64,000 nt of DNA from Candidatus Competibacter denitrificans Run_A_D11. Its GTDB lineage: Bacteria > Pseudomonadota > Gammaproteobacteria > Competibacterales > Competibacteraceae. A model generated the notes under the pieces. That model had not been told where the DNA came from. It made no database searches and saw nothing but the letters and a program-made list of their open reading frames with translations. How positions within the stretch are numbered: position 1 is the stretch's first letter; each line of letters begins with the position of its first letter. This document shows, in pieces, positions 28,948-37,880 of the stretch. Location of the stretch: the NCBI RefSeq assembly GCF_001051235.1, contig NZ_CBTJ020000071.1:96478-160477 (forward strand), given 5' to 3'. A program made the position numbers and the translations under genes.

Positions 28948-30759
28948 TCAACCCACCTTGAAGTAAGCGGCCCGCTCCGGCAAGTCGATCCCATTCAGCC
29001 GCACCGTAAGTACATGATCCAGTAGCACGCTGTCGGCCACTTTGACCCGTGCCTCCAGCGCCAACGCCGGCAGCAATACGGTGGAACGCGGTAGTCGTTT
29101 CTCGACTAGCACCCCCTCACCTCGCCAATCGGGGTGCTGGTGTAGGTAAACCAATGTCCAATGTTCACGGGATAAGCGTTCCGCCCGCCGTACCGCCAAC
29201 GCCGCCGTTTCCGAGACAGCAATCCGTTCAATGATCGCTTGACCACTCAACGTGGCACTACCCACCGCCAACGCCCGCAATTGCTGATGTGCTACCAGAT
29301 CCAGATAGCGGCGTAGCGGGCTGGTCACTTGGGTGTAAATTTCCAATCCCAACCCGTTATGGGGACTCGGTTGGCTGCTATGCTGGCGCGGCCGCAGGGT
29401 GCGCCGCAACGCATACATTGCCGCCAAACCCGTCGATGCCGGATCAGGCGTCGAGGTTGCTTCTTGCGTAGTGTAGGGAAACGGCAACGACCGCTCGCGC
29501 GCAAAGCGGGCCGCTGCCTCACCGGCCATCAGCATGGCCTCAGCCACCAACGTGCGACTGCGCAACCGCGCCAGCGGTTCAATGGCGACCCGCCCATCGG
29601 CTACCGCCATTTTGATCTCCGGCAAGTCGATAAAAACGGCACCATTCGCTCGCCGACGAGCCTGATGTCGTTCGGCCAATGCGTAAAGCGCACAAAACGG
29701 CTCTTCAGCCAGGCGCTGATCGACCTCGGCGTAGCTCAATCGTTGCACCCGTACCCAACTGGGCACGATGTCGAGGCCCGTTACCTGGCCGCTCGCATCC
29801 AACTGCAAGCCAAACGACAGCGCCGGCGAAACGTCCGCCAAGCCTAAGCCCAGCCGGTCAACCGCAGCCGTCGGCAACATCGGGATCGTTTGCTCTGGCA
29901 GATACAGTGTCGCGCCGCGCGCGCGTGCCTCCAGATCGGCGGGAGAATCCGGTTGCACCAAGGCGGCAACATCGGCGACATGCACCCACAGCCGGTCGCC
30001 ATCCAGGCTCAGCGCATCATCAGGATCGAGATTGCCTTCATCATCAATGGCAAACGCTGGCAAACCAGTCAAGTCACGGCGTGGTTCATCGGGTAACGCA
30101 GGCAATTCCGCCGCTGCCGGCACCATCGGCACCCCGATTCGATATGGATAGGGATTCATCCCGCTATCCCAATACCGCAGTTTGAGCAACGCAGCGTGCG
30201 CGTTTTGTGGATTTTGCTCCCAATCGAGCGCCTGAAGCACTCGGCTTTGCTCGCGTTGGCCCCAGGCAACCTCTTCGATCTCTCGCAGATATGGCGCATC
30301 TTCCGGCGCGCACTGGCCTAACCGTGCCCGCTGTAAAAACCCAGCCCATGCGCGCCGCTCAGTTTCTTTCGCCGCCCGCGCCGCCTGCTCTGGCACCACT
30401 TCCGTCAGCGGGCGGACATCAATGGCATCCAATGGCCCCCGAAAATACAAATCTTCATCCACCAACTGCCAAGCGGCCCACGCAGTTCCTGGGGTATAGG
30501 CACCATAGACCAGCTCCGCCAGTTCGGGTAGGGTGGTCTGGCTACCGGCCAGCAGCTCGCAAGCCGCTTCGATCTCGCCGGGGGGAGCTACCAACTCGCG
30601 CAGATCAGCCAGCGGACCCGGATGCAGCAATACCACGTCCTTGGGACGGACCCGCAGCGACCGCCCATCAATTAACACGATCTCCAATTTGTCGCCGATT
30701 GCGGTGACACGGGCGGGGCCACTTTTGTAAAGCACCAAGCTGTTGTGCGCTATGTTCAT
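28948..30759 (-). CDS. RNB-domain (RNase II family) exoribonuclease
   Basis: 3'-5' exoribonuclease homologue of 603 residues, starting at the ATG at 30759 (MNIAHNSLVLYKSGPARV). The catalytic block AFAIDDEGNLDPDDALSLD preserves the four metal-binding aspartates of RNase II. The later HQQLRALA and the tail from ARVKVADSVLLDHVLTV fit the RNB C-terminus and a degenerate S1-like end. It is shorter than RNase II (644) and RNase R (over 800), so it belongs to a less-studied RNB branch. The frame is open to 30798, but there is no reason to extend it. Confidence 0.85.
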   Translation of the reverse strand: MNIAHNSLVLYKSGPARVTAIGDKLEIVLIDGRSLRVRPKDVVLLHPGPLADLRELVAPPGEIEAACELLAGSQTTLPELAELVYGAYTPGTAWAAWQLVDEDLYFRGPLDAIDVRPLTEVVPEQAARAAKETERRAWAGFLQRARLGQCAPEDAPYLREIEEVAWGQREQSRVLQALDWEQNPQNAHAALLKLRYWDSGMNPYPYRIGVPMVPAAAELPALPDEPRRDLTGLPAFAIDDEGNLDPDDALSLDGDRLWVHVADVAALVQPDSPADLEARARGATLYLPEQTIPMLPTAAVDRLGLGLADVSPALSFGLQLDASGQVTGLDIVPSWVRVQRLSYAEVDQRLAEEPFCALYALAERHQARRRANGAVFIDLPEIKMAVADGRVAIEPLARLRSRTLVAEAMLMAGEAAARFARERSLPFPYTTQEATSTPDPASTGLAAMYALRRTLRPRQHSSQPSPHNGLGLEIYTQVTSPLRRYLDLVAHQQLRALAVGSATLSGQAIIERIAVSETAALAVRRAERLSREHWTLVYLHQHPDWRGEGVLVEKRLPRSTVLLPALALEARVKVADSVLLDHVLTVRLNGIDLPERAAYFKVG

Positions 30760-31130
30760 CTCGACTCGTGGCAACCGGGAATGGGCGGTGCGGCTCAACG
30801 CGAAAATATCGGCGCACCGCTGCTAAAACGACTAAAAACCCTATTATAATTGTCAGACCTGATACCGGTGGTTCGTGACTTTATCACAACCCGATCCAAA
30901 GTCCATAAAAATGAGAATAATCAAGGAATTGGATAAAAAATTACACTGGCAACCACACAACTTGCCTCCCAAGCGACCTGATTTACCGCGTTCGCGCCGC
31001 ACGCTCACTGTGGGCGTCCCTCCCTATCCCCCCTCAGCAGCCGGTTCTCCTGGCTCCGAGGCCCTGTTGCCCAGGCTTTTGGTGCCGTTGGTCCGCCACC
31101 GGCACCTGCTTCACTAAGGAGAGAGTGTTT
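30760..31130. other. Intergenic region with divergent promoters
   Basis: These 371 bases separate the RNB gene (minus) from pccB (plus). I see no gene. A TATAAT lies at 30845-30850 on the plus strand with a poor -35 (TGCTAA, 30821-30826, 18 bp away). AT-rich sequence around 30880-30960 precedes pyrimidine-rich sequence, and AAGGAGAG at 31115-31122 is the pccB ribosome-binding site. The long leader after the putative start may hold regulation of the carboxylase. Confidence 0.5.
30845..30850 (+). promoter_or_regulatory. Candidate -10 box for pccBA
   Basis: Perfect TATAAT hexamer about 280 bp upstream of pccB. The -35 match is weak, so the site is tentative. Confidence 0.35.
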
Positions 31131-32663
31131 ATGCATGACATCATCAACCAATTAGAACAAAAACGCGCGGCTGCCCGTCTCGGCGGAGGGCAACGCCGCA
31201 TTGATGCGCAGCACAAGCGGGGTAAACTCAGCGCCCGCGAGCGCATTGAAGTGTTGCTTGATCCGGACAGCTTCGAAGAATGGGATATGTTCGTCGAACA
31301 CCGCTGCAACGACTTTGGCATGGGTGACACCACAATTCCAGGCGATGGCGTGGTGACCGGCTACGGCACTGTCAACGGTCGGCTCGTGTTCGTGTTCAGC
31401 CAGGATTTCACCGTGTTCGGTGGCTCGCTGTCGGAAGCGCACGCTGAAAAGATGTGCAAGATCATGGATCATGCCATCAAAGTCGGTGCGCCGGTGATCG
31501 GCTTGAACGATTCCGGCGGCGCGCGCATTCAGGAAGGCGTTGCCTCCCTGGCCGGTTACGCCAACGTCTTTCAGCGCAACGTGATGGCCTCCGGGGTCAT
31601 TCCGCAGATTTCCGTCATCATGGGACCATGCGCTGGCGGCGCGGTCTATTCACCGGCGATGACCGATTTCATCTTCATGGTCAAAGACACCTCCTACATG
31701 TTCGTGACCGGCCCAGATGTGGTCAAGACCGTCACCCATGAAGAAGTGACTGCCGAGGAGCTGGGTGGCGCCATCACTCATTCCACTCGATCCGGCGTCT
31801 GCGACCGGGCCTTCGAGAACGATATCGAAGCGCTGCTGATGCTGCGCCGATTCATCAACTTCCTGCCGCCGAACAACAAGGAAAAACCCCCGTTCCGGCC
31901 TACGCCAGACCCGGCGGATCGGCAAGATTATTCGCTGGATACGCTGATTCCCGATAATCCCAACAAGCCCTACGACATGAAGGAACTGATCCTGAAGGTC
32001 GTGGACGATGTGGATTTCTTCGAGGTCCAGCCGGAAAACGCCAAAAATATCATCACCGGCTTCGCCCGGATGGATGGCTGGCCGGTCGGCATCGTCGCCA
32101 ATCAGCCCATGGTGCTGGCGGGTTGCCTGGATATTAAATCCTCGATCAAAGCAGCGCGGTTTGTGCGCTTCTGTGATGCGTTCAACATCCCGATCATCAC
32201 CTTCGTCGATGTGCCCGGCTTTATGCCCGGCACCGCGCAAGAGTACGGCGGCATCATCAAGCATGGTGCGAAGTTGCTGTATGCCTTCGCTGAGTGCACC
32301 GTGCCCAAAGTCACCGTGATTACCCGCAAAGCCTACGGCGGTGCCTACGATGTGATGAGTTCGGCCCACCTGCGCGGCGATGTCAACTTTGCCTGGCCGT
32401 CTGCTGAAATCGCGGTGATGGGACCCAAAGGCGCGGTGGAAATCATCTTCCGTCAAGACATCGGCGACGCGGCCAAGATCGCTGAGCGCACCGAGGAATA
32501 CCGCAAAAAATTCGCCAACCCGTTCATCGCCGGCCATCGCGGCTTTATCGATGACGTGATCATGCCCCACGGCACCCGCAAGCGCATCTGCCGCTCTCTG
32601 GCGATGTTGCGCGATAAGGAACTCGAAAATCCGTGGCGCAAGCACGGCAACATTCCGCTGTAA
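31131..32663 (+). CDS. pccB: Acyl-CoA carboxylase carboxyltransferase subunit (propionyl-CoA carboxylase beta)
   Basis: Carboxyltransferase moving CO2 from carboxybiotin to acyl-CoA, here probably propionyl-CoA to methylmalonyl-CoA. The 510-residue protein has two crotonase-type lobes: an N-terminal carboxyltransferase motif ([34 protein letters not shown]) and a C-terminal one ([34 protein letters not shown]). The ATG at 31131 is used because the SD is 8 nt away; the in-frame GTG at 31125 is too close to it. Size and the adjacent pccA fit PccB rather than AccD. Confidence 0.93.
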   Translation: MHDIINQLEQKRAAARLGGGQRRIDAQHKRGKLSARERIEVLLDPDSFEEWDMFVEHRCNDFGMGDTTIPGDGVVTGYGTVNGRLVFVFSQDFTVFGGSLSEAHAEKMCKIMDHAIKVGAPVIGLNDSGGARIQEGVASLAGYANVFQRNVMASGVIPQISVIMGPCAGGAVYSPAMTDFIFMVKDTSYMFVTGPDVVKTVTHEEVTAEELGGAITHSTRSGVCDRAFENDIEALLMLRRFINFLPPNNKEKPPFRPTPDPADRQDYSLDTLIPDNPNKPYDMKELILKVVDDVDFFEVQPENAKNIITGFARMDGWPVGIVANQPMVLAGCLDIKSSIKAARFVRFCDAFNIPIITFVDVPGFMPGTAQEYGGIIKHGAKLLYAFAECTVPKVTVITRKAYGGAYDVMSSAHLRGDVNFAWPSAEIAVMGPKGAVEIIFRQDIGDAAKIAERTEEYRKKFANPFIAGHRGFIDDVIMPHGTRKRICRSLAMLRDKELENPWRKHGNIPL

Positions 32664-32674
32664 GGGGCTGACGC

Positions 32675-34660
32675 ATGTTTAAGAAAATTCTCATTGCCAA
32701 TCGTGGCGAAATCGCCTGCCGCGTCATCAAAACCGCCCGAAAAATGGGCATCAAAACGGTCGCGGTCTATTCCGAAGCGGATAAGGACGCTTTACACGTT
32801 GAAATGGCTGACGAAGCCGTCTTGATCGGCCCGCCACCCACAGCGCAAAGCTATCTGCTGATCGACCGCATCCTGCAAGCCTGCAAAGATACCGGGGCGG
32901 AAGCGGTGCATCCCGGTTATGGGTTCTTGTCGGAGCGGCCAGCTTTCTGCGAAGCGCTGGAAAAGGAAGGGATCGTCTTCATCGGCCCGAAGGTGAAAGC
33001 CATCAATGCGATGGGCGACAAGATCACCTCCAAGATTCTGGCCAAGGAAGCCGGGGTCAGCACCGTACCCGGCTATACCGATATTATCAGGGATGGCGAC
33101 CATGCCCTGGAGATCGCCCGCAGCATCGGCTATCCGGTGATGCTCAAAGCGAGCGCTGGTGGTGGCGGCAAGGGGATGCGCGTCGCCTGGAATGACGATG
33201 AATGCGTGGACGGCTTCGAGCGCGCCACCAATGAAGCCCGCTCCTCCTTTGGCGACGACCGCGTATTCGTCGAGAAATACATCGAGGAGCCGCGCCATAT
33301 TGAAATTCAGGTGTTGGGCGACAGTCACGGTAACATCCTCTATCTGGGCGAACGGGAATGCTCGCTGCAACGCCGTCATCAGAAGGTTATCGAAGAAGCA
33401 CCCTCCCCGTTCCTGGATGAAAAAACCCGCAAAGCGATGGGTGAACAGGCGGTGGCGCTGGCTCGCGCGGTGGATTACCAATCTGCTGGCACGGTTGAAT
33501 TTATCGTTGACTCCAAGCGCAATTTCTACTTCCTGGAGATGAATACCCGCTTACAGGTCGAACACCCGGTCACTGAATACATCACCGGCCTGGATCTGGT
33601 GGAGCAGATGATCCGGGTCGCTGCGGGGGAAAAGCTGAGCTTCACCCAAGAAGAAGTCAAGCTGAAGGGCTGGGCGATTGAAGCGCGTGTCTACGCCGAA
33701 GACCCGTTCCGCAACTTCCTGCCCTCCATCGGTCGGCTGGTCAAGTACATGCCACCGGAAGAAAGCGACGTGGTGCGGGTGGATACCGGCATCTACGAAG
33801 GCGGCGAAGTGTCGATGTATTACGACCCGATGATCGCCAAGCTGATCACCTACGGCGCGACCCGCGACCGCGCCATCTCGCACATGCGGGATGCGCTCAA
33901 TAAATTCTTCATCCGTGGCGTCCAGCACAACATCAGCTTCCTGGCGGCCCTGATGGTGCATACCCGTTTTATGACCGGGCGAATCAGCACCAATATGATC
34001 GCCGAGGAATACCCGAACGGCTTCCACGCCACCGACGTTCCGCATGATGATCCGGCGCTGCTGCTCTCGGTGGCGGCGTTCATCCATCGCCGTTATATGG
34101 ACCGCGCCGCGCAGACCAGTGGCCAGTTGAAAGGCCATGAGCGTAAGGTCAATAACGACTGGGTGGTGCTGATGAATGGCCGGCAACATCCGGTGCATGT
34201 CGATCCCGCGCCAGGCGGCTACGATGTGGTCTACATGGATGAAACCTATCAGGTGCGCAGCGAATGGCAGTTCGGCTACCCGCTGTTCAAGGGCACCCTG
34301 AACGGCACCGATATCTGCATCCAGGTGGAACGCCGCGATATGATCTATCGGCTGTTCCACTGGGGTTCACAGGCGGATGTGATGGTGCTATCGCAGCGTC
34401 TGGCCGATTTGCAGGCGCTGATGCCGGAGAAGGCACCACCGGATCTGTCCAAATTCCTGCTGTCGCCCATGCCAGGGCTGCTGACCAAGGTTGCGGTGCA
34501 GGTGGGCCAGGAGGTCAAGGGCGGCGAGGAACTGGCGGTCATCGAAGCCATGAAGATGGAGAACGTGCTGCGCGCCGATCAGGACGCCAAGGTGGCCAAG
34601 ATCATGGCAGCGCCCGGCGATAGCCTGGCAGTCGATCAGGCCATCATTGAGTTTGAGTGA
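32675..34660 (+). CDS. pccA: Acyl-CoA carboxylase biotin carboxylase/BCCP subunit (propionyl-CoA carboxylase alpha)
   Basis: The 661-residue protein fuses biotin carboxylase and biotinyl carrier domains. Biotin carboxylase signatures are FKKILIANRGEIACRVI, HPGYGFLSERPAFCEA, the ATP-grasp loop GGGGKGMR and EMNTRLQVEHPVTEYITG. The biotin motif EAMKMEN puts the biotinylated lysine at residue 627. A middle BT-type region (about 470-590) contacts the beta subunit. It begins 11 bp after pccB, and a terminator follows, so pccBA is a two-gene operon feeding propionyl-CoA to or from methylmalonyl-CoA. Confidence 0.94.
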   Translation: MFKKILIANRGEIACRVIKTARKMGIKTVAVYSEADKDALHVEMADEAVLIGPPPTAQSYLLIDRILQACKDTGAEAVHPGYGFLSERPAFCEALEKEGIVFIGPKVKAINAMGDKITSKILAKEAGVSTVPGYTDIIRDGDHALEIARSIGYPVMLKASAGGGGKGMRVAWNDDECVDGFERATNEARSSFGDDRVFVEKYIEEPRHIEIQVLGDSHGNILYLGERECSLQRRHQKVIEEAPSPFLDEKTRKAMGEQAVALARAVDYQSAGTVEFIVDSKRNFYFLEMNTRLQVEHPVTEYITGLDLVEQMIRVAAGEKLSFTQEEVKLKGWAIEARVYAEDPFRNFLPSIGRLVKYMPPEESDVVRVDTGIYEGGEVSMYYDPMIAKLITYGATRDRAISHMRDALNKFFIRGVQHNISFLAALMVHTRFMTGRISTNMIAEEYPNGFHATDVPHDDPALLLSVAAFIHRRYMDRAAQTSGQLKGHERKVNNDWVVLMNGRQHPVHVDPAPGGYDVVYMDETYQVRSEWQFGYPLFKGTLNGTDICIQVERRDMIYRLFHWGSQADVMVLSQRLADLQALMPEKAPPDLSKFLLSPMPGLLTKVAVQVGQEVKGGEELAVIEAMKMENVLRADQDAKVAKIMAAPGDSLAVDQAIIEFE

Positions 34661-34673
34661 CTTAAAATGAAAA

Positions 34674-34691
34674 GGGGCGGTTTCCCGCCCC
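34674..34691 (+). other. GC-rich hairpin after pccA
   Basis: GGGGCGG and CCGCCCC form a 7-bp stem with a TTTC loop 13 nt after the pccA stop. There is no U-tract, so it is more likely a 3' stabiliser than the terminator, which follows directly. Confidence 0.5.
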
Positions 34692-34704
34692 CTGATCTCA
34701 CTCG

Positions 34705-34737
34705 AACCGGCTGGGTGAAAACAGCCGGTTTTTGTTT
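34705..34737 (+). terminator. Intrinsic terminator of pccBA
   Basis: AACCGGCTG (34705-34713) pairs with CAGCCGGTT (34722-34730) as a perfect 9-bp stem with an 8-nt loop, followed by TTTGTTT. This is a strong terminator that also separates pccA from the converging hemerythrin relic. Confidence 0.9.
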
Positions 34738-34791
34738 CACCCTACTTTTTTTCACTCCGCCCGACTCATGGCTTCCGGCTGAGCGAATCCT

Positions 34792-35237
34792 TCAACTTGT
34801 CCACCCAGAGGATCTTTTGGGTAATTCCGAGCGGATGCCCTGTGCCATAAAATGCGGCGCATAGGCTTTGTCCACATCCATGATGTGCTTGGTCAACCAG
34901 ACTTTGAGAAAATGAGCCAGTTCGAAACTGATTGAGGCTTACCGGTTTCCAGCTTTTCCCGCAACTCGTCCAATTGCTTGATCAGCTTGTCGTGTTCCTT
35001 CTTGTGCGGCTCGTAATGAGGATAATGCAAGATCCGCATCAGGCTCTCTTCGACCGCAAAATGGACCCGGGTGTACTCTTCCAGTTTTATCACGATACTC
35101 CGCGTCGCCTCCGTGCCATGGTGATGCTGGATTGCATCGTGGATCTGGTTCAATAAATCGACGAGCACCTAGTGTTGAGCATCGATCTCCTCAATGCCCA
35201 TACTCAATTGATTTGACCACTCCACAAATTTACTCAT
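34792..35237 (-). pseudogene. Bacteriohemerythrin gene with an in-frame stop and a frameshift
   Basis: Read from the ATG at 35237, the product begins MSKFVEWSNQLSMGIEEIDA-QH, then meets TAG at codon 23 (35171-35169). The frame continues as VLVDLLNQIHDAIQHHHGTE and on through LEEYTRVHFAVEESLMRIL, HYEPHKKEH. Near 34928-34936 it shifts by one base, after which SFELAHFLKVWLTKHIMDVD continues to a TGA at 34792. All hemerythrin iron ligands (His, HFxxEE, HxxxH, HIMxxD) survive in the pieces. The full length, about 148 codons, is normal. Two lesions make it a recent pseudogene or a sequencing-error case. Confidence 0.85.
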
Positions 35238-35250
35238 AACCCGATCCTCT

Positions 35251-35288
35251 AAAAAAACGGCCACCATCACGAGCATGGCGGCCGTTTT
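35251..35288 (-). terminator. Intrinsic terminator of phaC
   Basis: On the minus strand, AAAACGGCCGCCAT and ATGGTGGCCGTTTT form a 14-bp stem (one G-U pair) around a 7-nt loop, followed by T7. On the plus strand the same site has an A-C mismatch, so it is strongest for the phaC transcript. It lies 27 nt past the stop. Confidence 0.93.
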
Positions 35289-35314
35289 GCCAGTTAAAAA
35301 CTCACGGTCAAGCT

Positions 35315-37135
35315 TTATTTGATGAGGCGCATCCTGACATAAGAGCCAGGGGCATCCTCAATCACCGGCAATTTACCGGTACCTGGTACCCGAGCTGGCA
35401 CCTTCTCACCTGAGAGCTTAGCCAGCCACTTGCTCCAATCCGGCCACCAGGAACCCTCGGTCTGCTTGGCTTCCTTCAGCCACTCTTCCGCATCGGCGGG
35501 GTGCTTAGCATTGGTCCAGTAGAAATACTTGTTGGCCGATGGCGGGTTCATCGGACCGGCGATATGGCCGGAACCTGCCAGGACGAACTTGACCGGGCCG
35601 CTGAACAAGCGGCTGCCCATGTAATTGGAAGCCCACGGCGAGATATGATCTTCAATACCGGAGAGGAAATAGGCCGGCACTTTCACCTGGGTCATGTCAA
35701 TCGGCGTGCCCAACAACGAGATCCCACCGGCATCCTTCAGCAGATTCTTCTGATAGAAGTTGCGCAGATAGAAGCTGTGCATCTTCACTGGCATCCGGGT
35801 CGAATCCGAGTTCCAGTACAAAAGATCGAAGGGGAACGGATCTTTGCCCAGCAGGTAATTGTTGATGAAGAACGACCACATCAGATCGTTAGCACGCAAC
35901 ATGCTGAAGGTGCTCGCCATTTCCGAACCTTCCATGTAACCCTTAGCCGCCATGCGTTTTTCCAGCGAGGCGATGGTCTCTTCATCGACGAACACGCCCA
36001 ACTCACCCGGCTGGGAGAAATCGATCATGGTGGTCAAATAGCTGCCGGAGCTGATGCGTGGAGTACCTTTGGCCGCCAGATAGGCGTTGGTGATAGCCAA
36101 CAACGTACCGCCCAAGCAGTAACCGAGCGCATTGACTTCCGACTCGCCGGTCGCCTGCTCGATGGCATCCAGTGCCGCCAGGGGTCCATCGCGCAGATAG
36201 GTTTCGAATTCCCAGTCGGCCATCTTCTCATCTGGGTTGATCCAGGACATCAAAAACACCGTAAAGCCCTGATCGACAATCCATTTCACAAACGAATTCT
36301 TCGGCCGCAGATCCATGATGTAAAACTTGTTGATCCAGGGCGGGAAAATCAAAAACGGTTTCTTGTGGACGTCGGGGGTGCTGGCTTCGTATTGAAGGAG
36401 CTGGATCATCCCATTCTGGAAGATGACCTTGCCGGGGGTGATGGCAATGTTCTTGCCCAGCTCGAAGGCATTGAGGTCAGTCATCCGAATATTCAGCTTG
36501 CCTTTGCCACGCTCGAGATCGTCGAGCATGTTCTTCAAGCCATTGATCAGATTCTGGCCACCCGATTCGATGGTCGTACGCAGCACTTCGGGATTGGTCA
36601 ACGCAAAATTGGTCGGTGACATCGCATCGACAAACTGACGAGTATAAAACTCAACCTTCTTCTTGGTTTTGTCATCAAGCCCTTCCACGTCGCCCACGAT
36701 GTCCTGAATCCAGTTGGCGGCCATCAGGTAGGACTGCTTGATGTACGAAAACAGCACGTTGTCTTTCCAATCATCGTGCTTAAAGCGCTTGTCGCCTTTC
36801 GGTTCGCGCACCACGGCGTCCAGTGGCTGGCCACTGAGCATTGCGGGAACGGCTTTCTGCCACAAATCCAGATAGTTCTGCCAAAGATTGGCCTGCGCTT
36901 GGGCCAGTTTGGCGGGATCGGCCAGCATCTTCTGGGTCAGTTCCATAAAGGACTTACCCAAGCTGAGCTGATCTTGCAAATCAAACGCGCCATCGTTTTT
37001 CTGGCGGTTCAAGAATTCCTTGACGATAACCTGGCTTTTCTCGGCGATGTGAGAAAACAGATCGGCCATCTCTTTGGGATCAGGCATTTTTAGTTCGGGC
37101 AGCTTGAGATCGGTGCTACTTTTTTGCTCGGCCAT
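35315..37135 (-). CDS. phaC: Class I poly(3-hydroxyalkanoate) polymerase
   Basis: Polymerises short-chain 3-hydroxyacyl-CoA at the granule surface. The 606-residue single subunit has the lipase-like box GYCLGGT with catalytic Cys340, Asp496 in GIEDHISPW and His524 in GSGHIAGP; the 28-residue Asp-His spacing is the same as in the Cupriavidus class I enzyme. The C-terminus (YVRMRLIK) is typical. A GAGGAG site precedes the ATG. Length distinguishes it from the short class III/IV subunits, and no phaE or phaR is adjacent. The phasin gene lies upstream on the same strand, so storage and coat genes are linked. Confidence 0.95.
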   Translation of the reverse strand: MAEQKSSTDLKLPELKMPDPKEMADLFSHIAEKSQVIVKEFLNRQKNDGAFDLQDQLSLGKSFMELTQKMLADPAKLAQAQANLWQNYLDLWQKAVPAMLSGQPLDAVVREPKGDKRFKHDDWKDNVLFSYIKQSYLMAANWIQDIVGDVEGLDDKTKKKVEFYTRQFVDAMSPTNFALTNPEVLRTTIESGGQNLINGLKNMLDDLERGKGKLNIRMTDLNAFELGKNIAITPGKVIFQNGMIQLLQYEASTPDVHKKPFLIFPPWINKFYIMDLRPKNSFVKWIVDQGFTVFLMSWINPDEKMADWEFETYLRDGPLAALDAIEQATGESEVNALGYCLGGTLLAITNAYLAAKGTPRISSGSYLTTMIDFSQPGELGVFVDEETIASLEKRMAAKGYMEGSEMASTFSMLRANDLMWSFFINNYLLGKDPFPFDLLYWNSDSTRMPVKMHSFYLRNFYQKNLLKDAGGISLLGTPIDMTQVKVPAYFLSGIEDHISPWASNYMGSRLFSGPVKFVLAGSGHIAGPMNPPSANKYFYWTNAKHPADAEEWLKEAKQTEGSWWPDWSKWLAKLSGEKVPARVPGTGKLPVIEDAPGSYVRMRLIK

Positions 37136-37298
37136 GCATCACTCCTCGCATTGTTATGGTGGTTTGTCGATAGATTAACCATTTTACCCGCATTGCATCC
37201 ACAGGGACAGCAGATGCACAACCAACAGCAAAAAACGGACAAACCATGGCGGCTATAATACCGCATGGCTTGCCCGGAAATTGCAGCTTAGCGCGTTT

Positions 37299-37748
37299 TT
37301 ACTTGTTGGCGACCAGCGCCTTCAGTTCCTGCAAGCTTTCAGAAACACGCTTGTTGATAATCGCAAACGCTTCGGTGTTGGACTTACTGACGATTTCAGC
37401 GAGTTCACGGGCATTCGCCAGGGCCTGTTCAAACGCCTTACGCGCAACTTCCGCTTGCTTGCTGGTCAGCTCTTGCGGGTTATTGCTCGCACTGGCAAGC
37501 TGCTGAGCAATAGTAGAAATCTCGCTGACCGCTTGGCTGAGGATTTCAGCCTGCCGTTGCGCAACGGCTTGCATCCCTTGAACGGCCGCTTGATTAGCAG
37601 CATTCAGCGCTTCGATATTTTTACGCTGTGCATCCATCGCCGCTTTCATGTCAAAACCAGGAATTTTGACATCGCTGAACAGCTTGGTCATATCAAATTT
37701 GCCCAGATCGACATTGGCAAATGGGTTGAAAGGATTGTTCGTTGACAT
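37299..37748 (-). CDS. phaP: Phasin, PHA granule-associated protein
   Basis: Amphipathic coat protein of polyhydroxyalkanoate granules, 149 residues. The N-terminus NPFNPFANVDLGKFDM followed by FDMKAAMDAQRKNIEALN is the phasin (Phasin_2) signature, and the rest is long Ala/Gln/Glu-rich amphipathic helix with no cysteine. It is 163 bp upstream of phaC on the same strand. An AT-rich TATTAT lies in the gap, so phaC may have its own promoter. A GGAGA site precedes the start. Confidence 0.93.
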   Translation of the reverse strand: MSTNNPFNPFANVDLGKFDMTKLFSDVKIPGFDMKAAMDAQRKNIEALNAANQAAVQGMQAVAQRQAEILSQAVSEISTIAQQLASASNNPQELTSKQAEVARKAFEQALANARELAEIVSKSNTEAFAIINKRVSESLQELKALVANK

Positions 37749-37880
37749 TACGTATTCTCCACGTTAACAAACTAAGATAACCACTGATTGTGCATCGCAA
37801 CATTGATGGGTTTATTGTGCATCCTTCTCTCGTGCGAGTCAACAGTTATTTTGCAGTGCAACAATTTTTTAAGGCCACCA

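Noticed and set aside
31650..32645. 331-codon open frame antisense to pccB
   Set aside because: Shadow of a strongly conserved carboxyltransferase; no motif, no ribosome-binding site.
33551..34360. 269-codon open frame antisense to pccA
   Set aside because: Composition typical of the reverse strand of a GC-rich gene (His/Asp/Val-rich), no recognisable domain.
35501..36619. 372-codon open frame antisense to phaC
   Set aside because: phaC has intact catalytic residues on the other strand; the antisense product has no family features.
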